64,000 nt of DNA from positions 186,001-250,000 of the forward strand of contig JBAVAQ010000007.1 of the NCBI GenBank assembly GCA_049585795.1, given 5' to 3'. This DNA comes from JABDBE01 sp049585795 (GTDB lineage: Bacteria; Acidobacteriota; Terriglobia; Terriglobales; Acidobacteriaceae). The position numbers were made by a program, and so were the translations under genes. This document shows, piece by piece, positions 25,763 to 34,247 of this stretch. The notes beneath the pieces were generated by a model. The model made no database searches. It had not been told where the DNA came from and saw only the letters and a list, made by a program, of their open reading frames with translations. Every line of letters begins with the position of its first letter. The first letter of the stretch is position 1.

Positions 25763-26692
25763 TTACACATTGAACCAAGGCGTTATCCACACATACTTGA
25801 TGTGCCACAGAAGGCGCAGCATCATTTTCATCGGAAGCGCCACCATGGTGAGCCAGAAGAACATCATGATGGAATACTGCAGCAGGCTCATCCGCTTATA
25901 GTCCTTCGGGTTGTAGCGGCGGAACAACGCGTGTACCAGAAATCCCCCCGCGAGGTAGTAACCGCCGACCACGATTGCGCCGAAAATCGCTTTGCCCAAA
26001 TTCGAGGTGATCCCGAAAAGATCGGGTAGATCGCGGTTCACCTCATAAATGAGCCGATTGTGATCCCAGGTTTGTCCCGGCCAGAACCATTGCCAACCAG
26101 GCCCCCGAATAAAGGTCCCAATCAGAATCATCGCGACCCAAAGAATCACGAAGCCGAACAGAAACGTGCCAATGGCAAACTTGCGCTGTTTCCAGGTGTA
26201 GTAGCCGCTGCCAAGCGGATTAGTGTCGATGTATGGAATCACCATGAGGCCGACAATGATCAACGTCGGCATCACTACTCCGGCGATCCAGGGATCGAAG
26301 TACACCAGCATTTCCTGCAGGCCCAGGAAATACCAGGGCGCCTTCGCGGGATTCATGGTCAGGTTGGGATTGGAAGGCTCTTCCAGCGGCGCGCTCAGCG
26401 TGATGGACCAGACCATCAAAATAATCGTAACGATAATGGCGGCGAGGAATTCGATGCGCAGGAGAAATGGCCAGACGTGAATCTCTTTTTGCCAGCCCGG
26501 ACGGAAGGGCCACGCCTTGCGATGATGAGTTTTCGCCATCGCGGGATTGGTTTCGAGCTCGCCGATCAATTCATCGTTGGCGCTGGCTTGCTTCCACGCC
26601 AGATAAATGTAGAAGGCCAACAGCGGAATCAATGCCACGATGGGCACGTTGTCGGGCGCGGAGCAGATCTCCCAAAGTTGTCGCCAATCCAT
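25763..26692 (-). CDS. Cytochrome b C-terminal domain protein (subunit IV-like)
   Basis: The 309-residue protein is the second half of a split cytochrome b, as in b6f complexes. It has the quinol-site motif as KAPWYFLGLQEML (the PEWY position reads APWY), preceded by TLSAPLEEPSNPNLTMNPAKA, and several membrane helices, with an extra helix near the N-terminus and two at the C-terminus. It is longer than plant subunit IV. The ATG at 26692 follows a GGGAG site. With the upstream cytochrome b6-like protein it forms the quinol oxidation core. Confidence 0.9.
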   Translation of the reverse strand: MDWRQLWEICSAPDNVPIVALIPLLAFYIYLAWKQASANDELIGELETNPAMAKTHHRKAWPFRPGWQKEIHVWPFLLRIEFLAAIIVTIILMVWSITLSAPLEEPSNPNLTMNPAKAPWYFLGLQEMLVYFDPWIAGVVMPTLIIVGLMVIPYIDTNPLGSGYYTWKQRKFAIGTFLFGFVILWVAMILIGTFIRGPGWQWFWPGQTWDHNRLIYEVNRDLPDLFGITSNLGKAIFGAIVVGGYYLAGGFLVHALFRRYNPKDYKRMSLLQYSIMMFFWLTMVALPMKMMLRLLWHIKYVWITPWFNV

Positions 26693-26710
26693 AAAGTCTC
26701 CCAAGACCGC

Positions 26711-26818
26711 GTGGGAACAGCCGCCCTCGGCTGTTCAGTCGAGCGACGCTCGACAGTCCTCGTTGCCAACCATTGCGGAGCTTCGCTCCGCCGGACAGCC
26801 GAGGGCGGCTGTCCCCAC
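26711..26818. repeat. Nested inverted repeat between the two cytochrome b genes
   Basis: Arms 26711-26736 and 26793-26818 are inverted copies matching at 24 of 26 positions (GAACAGCCGCCCTCGGCTGT...). Inside lie smaller palindromes, GAGCGACGCTC and GGAGCTTCGCTCC. The element could fold as a branched structure in the mRNA between the two subunits. Confidence 0.8.
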
Positions 26819-26824
26819 GTGAGT

Positions 26825-27754
26825 CTATGCGCTGCGGCGAGGCTTATCCGCCTCGGATGTCAGCATCACTGGCGCCGGACCAGAAATGCCGCCGTCTTTT
26901 CTCACCCGCCAGAAATGCACAATCATTAGAACCGAAGCTACGATGGGAATGCCGATGCAGTGCCAGATGTAGGAGCGAAGCAAAGCATTTGCGTCCACGA
27001 TCGAGCCGCCCAGCAAACCAAAGCGAACGTCGTTATACGGAGTCATGCCCAGCATCTTGCCGAAGGGCCCTTCGTGACCCAGCAGCGGCGTAGCGCGCGC
27101 CATGTTCGTTCCCACCGTGACCGCCCAGAATCCCAGCTGATCGTCGGGAAGCAGGTAGCCGGTGAACGAGAGCAGGAGCGTGAACACCAGCAAGAGCACA
27201 CCAATGTTCCAGTTGAACTCGCGCGGCTTCTTGTACGAGCCGGTAAGAAAAACGCGGAACATGTGCAGCCAGACCGCAATCACCATCAAGTGCGCGGCCC
27301 AACGATGCATGTTGCGGAGCAGCTTGCCGAAGGGAACATCGTGCTCAAGATAAAGAACGTCGCGGAAAGCCTGCACTTTGCTGGGATGGTAATAAAACAT
27401 CAGCAGAACGCCGGTGAACGTGAGCACGATAAACAGGTAGAAGGTGATTCCGCCCATGCCCCAGGTGTAGCTGTAGCGAACCGCGTCGCGATTGATCTTG
27501 GCCGGATGCAGATGCAGGAAGACGTTGGAGAGCACACCCAGCGCACGATTGCGCGGCGTGTCGTCATGCTTGTGGCGGAAGATCGAAGTGTAGACCTGAG
27601 TCTTGGTCGGATCTTTCAGGCCTTCGATCTGCTCCTTGGCCTTCGCTGGCATATCCGTCTTGAGTGACTGGACATCTTCTTTTACTCCAGCTTTCACTCG
27701 CTCGAGCAGGCGTACTCGATTGCCGTTCTTGCCGTTTCCATTCTCTTCAGGCAT
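26825..27754 (-). CDS. Cytochrome b N-terminal domain protein (b6-like)
   Basis: The 309-residue protein has the four-helix haem-binding core of cytochrome b/b6, with haem-ligating His in MHRWAAHLMVIAVWLHMFRV and the b6-like continuation FLTGSYKKPREFNWNIG, then GYLLPDDQLGFWA. An unusual hydrophilic N-terminal extension of about 70 residues (ERVKAGVKEDVQSLKTDMPA) precedes it. ATG at 27754 follows AGGGGA. It binds two b haems and oxidises quinol together with the Rieske protein. Confidence 0.92.
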   Translation of the reverse strand: MPEENGNGKNGNRVRLLERVKAGVKEDVQSLKTDMPAKAKEQIEGLKDPTKTQVYTSIFRHKHDDTPRNRALGVLSNVFLHLHPAKINRDAVRYSYTWGMGGITFYLFIVLTFTGVLLMFYYHPSKVQAFRDVLYLEHDVPFGKLLRNMHRWAAHLMVIAVWLHMFRVFLTGSYKKPREFNWNIGVLLLVFTLLLSFTGYLLPDDQLGFWAVTVGTNMARATPLLGHEGPFGKMLGMTPYNDVRFGLLGGSIVDANALLRSYIWHCIGIPIVASVLMIVHFWRVRKDGGISGPAPVMLTSEADKPRRSA

Positions 27755-27809
27755 GGTTCCCCTTAACGTGCTTCTACATCGCGGCGCGGGCCTCCGCGCC
27801 ATAACTTAC

Positions 27810-29141
27810 CTACGCCCGCAAAAAAGCCCCCGGGTCGTTGAACTGCGTTGGCTGCCCCTTGGGCTGTTGGTAAAGATGAGCGGCATCTACCACAATCTGA
27901 CCGTCGGGCCCGACCTCCACGTGACAGCGGTCCATCGGCCTGGGAGCTGGCCCTTCGAAATTGATGCCTTCACTGTCATAGCCACTGCCATGGCACGGAC
28001 ACTTGAATTTGTCCTCGCTTGGCTTCCAATCCGGCGTGCAGCCCAGGTGCGTGCACCGGGCATAAATGACGAAGATGCGATCAGGAGTACGATCTACCCA
28101 GATGCGGTATTTCTGCTGAAACTTCGTATCCACGCCCAATCCGTAGTCTTCCGGATACCCGATCTTGAAAGTGGTCGCGGGCTCGAATAGGGTGCGCGGC
28201 AAAAAGAAGCGCAAGAAGGCAAAAAACCAGGCCACCAGGAAAGCGGCAACCGCGCTCCACACCAATCGGCGGCGCTGCCGGTTGAGTTCATTGTCCTCGG
28301 GGCCGATCGATGCGATTCCACCGGCTGCCGCAGCTCTGGACGTTCCCACCGCAGGCGTACCAACGTATTGTGTCGACGCGCCGGCGCGGGACACCGAGGC
28401 AGCCGCCGAGGCCGCTGCCGCAGGTCGAGGCGCCGCAGGTGCTGCGGTCGTTGCAGCGGGAACCGATGGCCCCGGCGCTGGGGAGGCAGCGACCGGTTCA
28501 CCTAGCAATGCGGCCATTTCGGCATCGTTGAGAGTGGGCAAACCTTTGCGGCTGCGTCGCGCCTGCTCCGCCGCAATCGTCGACTTGCTCCACTTCCTTC
28601 CTTCTGCAACCCACTTGGCAACATCCGCGCTAATCGGCCCGGACACGACGGCGGGAGTTGCGGTTGGAGCAACCGCGGGAACCGGCGCAGTGGGCGCCGG
28701 AGCAGCGACAGGCTCGCCCAGGAGGGCGGCCATTTCGATATCGTTGAGAGCGGGGAGACCCTTGCGTGCCCTCCGCGCCTGTTCCGCGGCGATGGTCGAC
28801 TTACTCCACTTTCGACCTTCTGCAACCCACTTGGCGACGTCCTCGCTGAGCGTGGCATTCCCGGCTGCGGCTGCGGCCGTTGGAACTACGACAGGTGGTG
28901 CAGATGCGACAGCGACCGGTGTCGCAGGACTCGCCGCAACCGGCGCAGACCCCCCGTTTCCACTCTCCCAAGCCATCGGCTGGCCAGCTTTTAGTGCTTC
29001 GACGTCAGTATCGCTGAGCAGCGGCAGGCCTTTGCGCTGGCGGTAGGCCTGTTCCATGGCGATGACCGAATTATTAAGCGCGTTCCGCGGCCACGGCGGA
29101 AGATGCCCTAGAATGCCACCATTGGCGGATTCGTCTGCCAT
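27810..29141 (-). CDS. Rieske iron-sulfur protein with long repeated N-terminal extension
   Basis: The 443-residue protein ends in a Rieske domain with CTHLGC (363-368) and CPCHGSGY (381-388), which bind the 2Fe-2S cluster, after one membrane helix at about 292-313. The first 290 residues are unlike normal Rieske proteins. They hold three copies of one module: a short one at about 21-52, and two near-identical 50-residue ones at 98-147 and 170-219 (core STIAAEQARR-RKGLP-LND-EMAALLGEP), separated by Ala/Pro linkers. It is the first gene of the cluster and has a GGGGTGAGG ribosome site. Confidence 0.92.
   Translation of the reverse strand: MADESANGGILGHLPPWPRNALNNSVIAMEQAYRQRKGLPLLSDTDVEALKAGQPMAWESGNGGSAPVAASPATPVAVASAPPVVVPTAAAAAGNATLSEDVAKWVAEGRKWSKSTIAAEQARRARKGLPALNDIEMAALLGEPVAAPAPTAPVPAVAPTATPAVVSGPISADVAKWVAEGRKWSKSTIAAEQARRSRKGLPTLNDAEMAALLGEPVAASPAPGPSVPAATTAAPAAPRPAAAASAAASVSRAGASTQYVGTPAVGTSRAAAAGGIASIGPEDNELNRQRRRLVWSAVAAFLVAWFFAFLRFFLPRTLFEPATTFKIGYPEDYGLGVDTKFQQKYRIWVDRTPDRIFVIYARCTHLGCTPDWKPSEDKFKCPCHGSGYDSEGINFEGPAPRPMDRCHVEVGPDGQIVVDAAHLYQQPKGQPTQFNDPGAFLRA
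28485..28850 (-). repeat. Coding tandem repeats in the Rieske extension
   Basis: The DNA at 28485-28634 and 28701-28850 encodes the two 50-residue modules. They are nearly the same in protein, but many third codon positions differ, so the copies are old and kept by selection on the protein. The period is 72 codons. Confidence 0.85.
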
Positions 29142-29196
29142 CCGACCTCACCCCTTTTTGTACTTGGCCCCGTCCTACTCCTGGTTCCGTTAGCTT

Positions 29197-30216
29197 TCAG
29201 TTTGCAGCGGCCACGAGCGACCCCACCGTGCGCTCGCTTCCCAGATCAGCTCCTATCGCGGCGCCGACCAAGTCAGCCAAGGCCGCAATGAATGTCGGCG
29301 AATCGTTCAACCCCGACGTCATCTCGAACCGCTGGATTCCGAGCTTGGCGGCCTCGGCACGAGCTTCGTGATCGATCTCTCCCAGTGTCTCGACATGATC
29401 GGAGACAAACGAAATAGGAACCACACAAACTTCCCGGTCTTTTTCCTGCGCCAGTTCGCGCAACGCCGCCCGCAACGATGGTTGCAGCCATTTGCTGGCT
29501 CCGACTTTGCTCTGGTAGCAGAGACGGTAAGCGTTCGTCCATCCTCCGCGCTGCATGAGCAATTCAACAGTCTCTTCAATTTGCCGCTGATACGGGTCGC
29601 CTTTCTGGATGACTGCGACGGGAACGCTGTGTGCGCTGAAAACGATGTCCGGACGCGCAGGATCGGCGAATCGCGCCAGGGCCTCGTCGATCTTTTCGAC
29701 CAGCGCCTGCAAGTAAAGCTCGTGCCGGTAGAAGGTTTCAATGCACCGCACCGGGACGTCTGCTCGGAATAGCCGTCGCCATTGGTTGAGGCTGCTGCCC
29801 GTGGTCGTACTGGAATAGTGCGGATAAAGGGGAAGCAGCACGACTTCATCGCACTGGGCTGCGCGAAGTTGTTCGATGGCTTGGGCGGCGAAAGGATGCC
29901 AGTAACGCATGGCGACAAAGCAACGTGCATCCAAACCAGATGCCGCCAGTTTCAACTGCAAGGCCCGTGCCTGCTGCTCGGTGAATCGCCGTATGGGCGA
30001 GCCTCCGCCAATGGCTGCGTAGTGATGCTGGACTTTTCTGGCGCGCGTGCTGGAAATCAGCTTGGCTAGCGGCTTTCGACCGATGCGGGCAAAGGGGAAG
30101 TCAATAATATCGGGATCGCAAAACAAATTAAAAAGGAATGGCTCGATTGCTTCCAGCGTGTCAGGTCCGCCAAGCTGGAAGAGCACCACACCTATACGCC
30201 GCGTTGTGTAAGCCAT
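29197..30216 (-). CDS. hemH: Ferrochelatase
   Basis: The 339-residue protein inserts iron into protoporphyrin or coproporphyrin, the last or near-last step of haem synthesis. It shows VVLFQLGGPDTLEAI at the start, GGGSPIRRFTEQQA, LLPLYPHYSSTTTGSS, the metal-site His in VFSAHSVPV and the acidic VSDHVETLGEIDHE. The ATG at 30216 gives the usual N-terminus; a TTG 12 codons earlier has no ribosome site. It lies 55 bases upstream of the cytochrome bc cluster, where much haem is needed. Confidence 0.94.
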   Translation of the reverse strand: MAYTTRRIGVVLFQLGGPDTLEAIEPFLFNLFCDPDIIDFPFARIGRKPLAKLISSTRARKVQHHYAAIGGGSPIRRFTEQQARALQLKLAASGLDARCFVAMRYWHPFAAQAIEQLRAAQCDEVVLLPLYPHYSSTTTGSSLNQWRRLFRADVPVRCIETFYRHELYLQALVEKIDEALARFADPARPDIVFSAHSVPVAVIQKGDPYQRQIEETVELLMQRGGWTNAYRLCYQSKVGASKWLQPSLRAALRELAQEKDREVCVVPISFVSDHVETLGEIDHEARAEAAKLGIQRFEMTSGLNDSPTFIAALADLVGAAIGADLGSERTVGSLVAAAN

Positions 30217-30328
30217 TCCCCCGGGATCCTTGGAACGGACGATGTTACTCAATCGAGGGAAGGTTCGTCAACGCAGAATTGAGGTTTTGAATCCCGCAAA
30301 TGCAAAAAAGAGATCAGCGAGAGCGAAT

Positions 30329-31369
30329 TTAGACCTGAGAAGGTTCCGTTGCCCGGTCACCCGCTCCCGACTCCATCGCCTCGATGATGAAGTCGGCGAA
30401 CTCGGAGGTGCCTGCTTTGCCGCCCACATCACGGGTAAGTTTGTCGCGGGTGCGATAAACATTTTCCAGTGCGTTGCGAATCTTGAGTGCTGCATCGTAC
30501 TCCCCAAGATGGCGCAACATCAGCAGGGAAGAACGCAAGATGGCGGTCGGATTCGCCAGATTCTTGCCGGCAATATCAGGAGCCGATCCGTGGACCGCTT
30601 CAAAAATGGCGCAATGATCGCCGAGATTCGCACTGGGCACAAATCCCAGGCCGCCTACGAAGGCTGCGCATAGATCGGAAATAATGTCGCCGTAAAGGTT
30701 TTCCATCACCAGCATGTCGTATTGGTAAGGGTTCATGACCAGTTGCATGCAGGTGTTGTCGACGATGTGTTCACCGTAGATGATCTCGGGGTAATCCTTT
30801 GCGACAGCGCGGGTGCAGCGCAAGAAAAGGCCATCCGAGAGCTTCATGATATTGGCCTTGTGAATGGCGTGGATCTTCTTGCGCGTGTTCTTGCGGGCGT
30901 ACTCGAAAGCGAAACGCGCAATGCGAGTGGAAGCTTTCTCGGTGATAATTTTCAGGCTCTCGACTACGCCGGGAACAACTTCGTGTTCGAGGCCAGAGTA
31001 AAGGCTCTCCGTATTTTCGCGCACGATGATGAGATCCACGTCCGGATAGCGCGTGGGAATGTGCGGCAGATTGCGAATAGGGCGGAAGTTGGCATACAGC
31101 TCAAACTTCTGCCGCAATGCGACGTTGATGCTGGGAAAGCCGCCGCCGATCGGAGTCGTCACCGGTCCTTTGAGACCAACGTGGGTGCGCTCGATCGATT
31201 CGGTCAGCTCTTTCGGAATGTATTCTTTGTACTTCTCAAACGCCTCCGCCCCGGCCATGAAAGTTTCCCATTCAAACTTCACACCCGTGGCTTCGAGAAT
31301 GCGCACGGTAGCCTGCGTCACTTCGGGGCCGATGCCGTCGCCGGGGATCAGGGTGATTTTGTGCGTCAT
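30329..31369 (-). CDS. NAD-type isocitrate dehydrogenase (isocitrate/isopropylmalate family)
   Basis: The 346-residue protein has the family start ITLIPGDGIGPEVT, the substrate loop GGFPSINVALRQKFELYANF, RENTESLYSG and the metal-binding signature NLYGDIISDLCAAFVGGLG. The SxNVxLR loop fits isocitrate (or homoisocitrate) better than isopropylmalate, and the size fits the NAD-dependent IDH3-like group. The frame is open upstream, but ATG at 31369 gives the family start. Role: TCA cycle. Confidence 0.87.
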   Translation of the reverse strand: MTHKITLIPGDGIGPEVTQATVRILEATGVKFEWETFMAGAEAFEKYKEYIPKELTESIERTHVGLKGPVTTPIGGGFPSINVALRQKFELYANFRPIRNLPHIPTRYPDVDLIIVRENTESLYSGLEHEVVPGVVESLKIITEKASTRIARFAFEYARKNTRKKIHAIHKANIMKLSDGLFLRCTRAVAKDYPEIIYGEHIVDNTCMQLVMNPYQYDMLVMENLYGDIISDLCAAFVGGLGFVPSANLGDHCAIFEAVHGSAPDIAGKNLANPTAILRSSLLMLRHLGEYDAALKIRNALENVYRTRDKLTRDVGGKAGTSEFADFIIEAMESGAGDRATEPSQV

Positions 31370-31426
31370 ATTGATAAGAGCAACTATCGTCAAGCTGCAC
31401 GAACTACAGCAACACCAGTTAATGTG

Positions 31427-31643
31427 GTCATCCTGAGCGCAGTTGGCGCCGCGAAGCGGCGGCAACGTAGTCGAAGGACCCGACGCTGCAATGTCCGGCT
31501 CATCGCTGCAGGGCATTCTTCCCAGCTAACTCCGAACGTCCGTCAGAATGCCTTTCAAGGTTCCACGTCGCCATTGCATCCTCGGGGTCCTTCGACTACA
31601 TGGCTGCCGCGTGCTCCGCGGCAGCCACTACGCTCAGGATGAC
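31427..31643. repeat. Large inverted repeat filling the intergenic gap
   Basis: Arms 31427-31481 (GTCATCCTGAGCGCAGTTGG...) and 31585-31643 (...GCTCAGGATGAC) are inverted copies with indels. The 302-base gap between the NrdR gene and isocitrate dehydrogenase holds little else. The arms carry the GTAGTCGAAGGACC and GGTCCTTCGACTAC blocks seen in dispersed acidobacterial repeats. Confidence 0.8.
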
Positions 31644-31671
31644 ACACGTTTTTGGTTCTCTACAGTGCGGT

Positions 31672-32163
31672 TCAGTTCTTGGCCGCGGGCTTGGCGCGAA
31701 CTTCCGGATCTTTCGTCTTGAGCAAGTCTTTTAATTCGGTCATGAACTCCTGCACATCCTTGAAGTCCAGATAAACCGAGGCGAAGCGAACGTACGCCAC
31801 TTTGTCGTACCGGCGCAGACGATTCATGATCAGCTCGCCCAGTTCGCTGGTTTTGCGTTCACGCTCCGCCGATTCGATGACGAAGCCCTCCGCCTCATTG
31901 ACGATCTGTTCCAGTTTGCCGATCGGAACCGGCCGTTTTTCGCAGGCCCTTAGCAGTCCATTCAGGACTTTCTGGCGATCGAATTTCTCACGGCGGCCGT
32001 CTTTCTTGACCACCATGTAAGGAATTTCGTCGATGCGCTCATAGGTGGTGAAGCGCTTGCCGCACTTCAGGCACTCGCGGCGGCGGCGGATGGAATCGGC
32101 TTCTTTGCTCTCGCGCGAATCCACCACTTTGTCATTTGCGAACCCGCAGAAGGGACACTTCAT
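31672..32163 (-). CDS. nrdR: Transcriptional repressor NrdR
   Basis: The 163-residue protein has the N-terminal zinc ribbon (CPFCG near residues 3-7 and CLKCGKRFTTYER near 31-43) and an ATP-cone domain (VVKKDGRREKFDRQKVLNGL). It represses ribonucleotide reductase genes when dATP/ATP is bound. The true ATG at 32163 starts MKCPFC; the frame continues upstream without meaning. No nrd gene is in the window. Confidence 0.95.
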   Translation of the reverse strand: MKCPFCGFANDKVVDSRESKEADSIRRRRECLKCGKRFTTYERIDEIPYMVVKKDGRREKFDRQKVLNGLLRACEKRPVPIGKLEQIVNEAEGFVIESAERERKTSELGELIMNRLRRYDKVAYVRFASVYLDFKDVQEFMTELKDLLKTKDPEVRAKPAAKN

Positions 32164-32203
32164 GGCGCTTGGAACGGTGAACCGATTGATTGTAGCAGGC
32201 GCA

Positions 32204-33277
32204 TCAGGCTGCTGGGGGCGACGGCGATAGCTCGGCGCGAGCCTCCTCCAATTCACTCTCTGCCACAACCTTGCGCAACGATAACCGCTCGCGATGGGCC
32301 AGCAGCAATCCGGCAGGGACCACGGTGACGAACGTGACCACCCAGAGCAGAATCCCGCAACTGGCCGCAAGTTCATGCGATGCGTTGAAGATGTGCTGCA
32401 AGGCGGAAATGGTCGCCAGCTGCGAGCCTCCGCCCACCCCCGGCAACTGAATCAACGAACCCAACATGCTCGATCCCATCAACAGCAGAACTTTGGATAC
32501 TGTCATGTGCGCGAGCGGTGTCCCGTAAGCATGAGTGACTTCGCGGTAAGCCAGCGCGATGATCCACCACATCAACACCGACACGCCAGTCAATTGCAGA
32601 AAGGACAGCGGACTGTGAATGGTGTCAAGTCCCCCGTGGAATTCACGCACCTTCTGGGCTACGCGATGTCCCAGGTTCGCGGCCAAGTGAGAGAAACGAG
32701 TTTCGATCCAGGCAGCGACGGCATCTCCGAATTTTGCGACCAACAAAGCCCCCAGCGCCAGCCCTGCTACCAGGGCGACCAGCAGAAACCCTCCCACGCG
32801 AAGCCGCGGGTAAATCTCTGGGTTGGGCAGGTATCGCAGTTCCGTGGGAAGAAATATGGCGAGGACCATCAATACAGTAAATCCCCCGATATCGAAAATG
32901 CGCTCGATTGCCCAGGCGGCCATCTGCGAGGAAAAAGTCAAGTTGGTTCGACGCGCGATCAGGTAGGGGCGAATCAGTTCTCCCGGACGCCCCAGCAGAG
33001 CCAGGCCGGTAAACCCGACCAGAGTCGGAGAAATCAGTGCGATGGCTGAAGCGTCTTTGCGCACCGGCCGCAGGAAGATTTTCCAACGTACCGCGCGCAA
33101 CACGTAGCTGAGATAGATCAGCGCAATGGCAATAATAATATGGGGCGCGCTGAGTTGCCTCGCTTCACTCCAGAAGGTGGCCCAGTCGAAATCTTTCCAC
33201 GTCCGAAACTGCATGTAAACCAGGATCGCAAGAATGGTCGCGACGACCGCGTAGGCCAGATAACGTTTTTTGCCCAT
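32204..33277 (-). CDS. UPF0104 / lysylphosphatidylglycerol synthase-like membrane protein
   Basis: The 357-residue protein has about eight membrane helices and the family motifs SYVLRAVRWKIFLRP, GLALLGRPGELIRPYLIARR, ERIFDIGGF and LPGVGGGSQLA. This is the flippase-like domain found alone in many bacteria and joined to a lysyltransferase domain in MprF. The synthase domain is absent here. Substrate unknown. Confidence 0.85.
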   Translation of the reverse strand: MGKKRYLAYAVVATILAILVYMQFRTWKDFDWATFWSEARQLSAPHIIIAIALIYLSYVLRAVRWKIFLRPVRKDASAIALISPTLVGFTGLALLGRPGELIRPYLIARRTNLTFSSQMAAWAIERIFDIGGFTVLMVLAIFLPTELRYLPNPEIYPRLRVGGFLLVALVAGLALGALLVAKFGDAVAAWIETRFSHLAANLGHRVAQKVREFHGGLDTIHSPLSFLQLTGVSVLMWWIIALAYREVTHAYGTPLAHMTVSKVLLLMGSSMLGSLIQLPGVGGGSQLATISALQHIFNASHELAASCGILLWVVTFVTVVPAGLLLAHRERLSLRKVVAESELEEARAELSPSPPAA

Positions 33278-33446
33278 TTACCCGAGGCGCCCCAAGCTTG
33301 AGAGCCGAATGCAGAAATACTTCAAGAATTGCTCCTATAGTCAAGGTAAACGACGCGAAGACAGGGGTCAACGCAGGGGGCTTCGATGGAGTAACAGGCG
33401 TCCTCTCCCGACCGCCCAAATCACCAAGGCAAACTCGCGATGCCAT

Positions 33447-34208
33447 TTAGCGAGAAGCTTGCTGCGTGGTCTCTAGCTGGGATGAAGCCGGAAGGGCCGC
33501 CTGTTTTAAGGCAGTAGTATGGCTCGCCGAACTCTTGTGATAGCTAGCGGTCTTTAATGCGGCCGCTTTCCGTTCCGCCAGTTTCTTGCGATTGAAGTCA
33601 CGGACGATACGCGCAACATAAGCCTGAGTCTCAGAGTATGGAGGAACACCATGATACTGCTCCACGCGCTGCGGCCCGGCGTTGTAAGCCGCAAGGGCCT
33701 TGATCAAGTCAAAGTTGTAGCGTTCCAGCAATTCCCGCAAGTATCGCGTGCCGCCCTCCACGTTTGCGCTGGGATCGAACGCATCGGCGACACCCAACTT
33801 GGACGCGGTTTGCGGCATCAACTGCATCAAGCCCTGTGCTCCCTTGGGCGACACTGCTCGCGGATTAAAGCCGCTTTCGGCATGGATTACGCTGTTAATC
33901 AAATCCGGGTCGAGGTGATGCCGGCTGCTAACGGCGTTGATGACTTCATTCATCTGTTGCGAGTTGTGCGCCGTCGACCCAGCCGAAGCTGACAAGTCTT
34001 TCTCAAAGCGATCGATTTCGTCGGTAGGAACATCCACATATCCATCACGATCGGCGCCCAGATAAAGACGCGTTACGGAGCCGACAACCTCCCGCCGCTC
34101 GTGGCGAATGGAAAAGCCGTTTCGCAGCACGGCGAGGTCAGCGCCGTTTGCAAACAGCGGTATCCCCAAAAGGCTAAACACAAGAACGATTTGAGCCATC
34201 ACCTTCAT
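33447..34208 (-). CDS. Lytic transglycosylase (SLT domain)
   Basis: The 253-residue protein has a signal peptide (MKVMAQIVLVFSLLGIPLFA) and an SLT lysozyme-like domain at about residues 90-200: the catalytic Glu in VIHAESGFNPRAVS (Glu111), then GAQGLMQLMPQTA and ALAAYNAGPQRVE. It cuts peptidoglycan between MurNAc and GlcNAc, forming the 1,6-anhydro product. The C-terminal 50 residues are Ser/Ala/Lys-rich and probably disordered. Periplasmic. Confidence 0.92.
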   Translation of the reverse strand: MKVMAQIVLVFSLLGIPLFANGADLAVLRNGFSIRHERREVVGSVTRLYLGADRDGYVDVPTDEIDRFEKDLSASAGSTAHNSQQMNEVINAVSSRHHLDPDLINSVIHAESGFNPRAVSPKGAQGLMQLMPQTASKLGVADAFDPSANVEGGTRYLRELLERYNFDLIKALAAYNAGPQRVEQYHGVPPYSETQAYVARIVRDFNRKKLAERKAAALKTASYHKSSASHTTALKQAALPASSQLETTQQASR

Positions 34209-34247
34209 ATAAACAACTGAACGATGTCGCCAGAAAATCTTGCGCTT

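Noticed and set aside
28165..29046. Plus-strand frame of 293 codons
   Set aside because: Antisense to the Rieske gene; its Ala-rich repeats are the complement of the coding modules.
33165..33446. Minus-strand frame of 93 codons before the UPF0104 gene
   Set aside because: It overlaps the start of the UPF0104 gene in another frame and has no ribosome site or domain.
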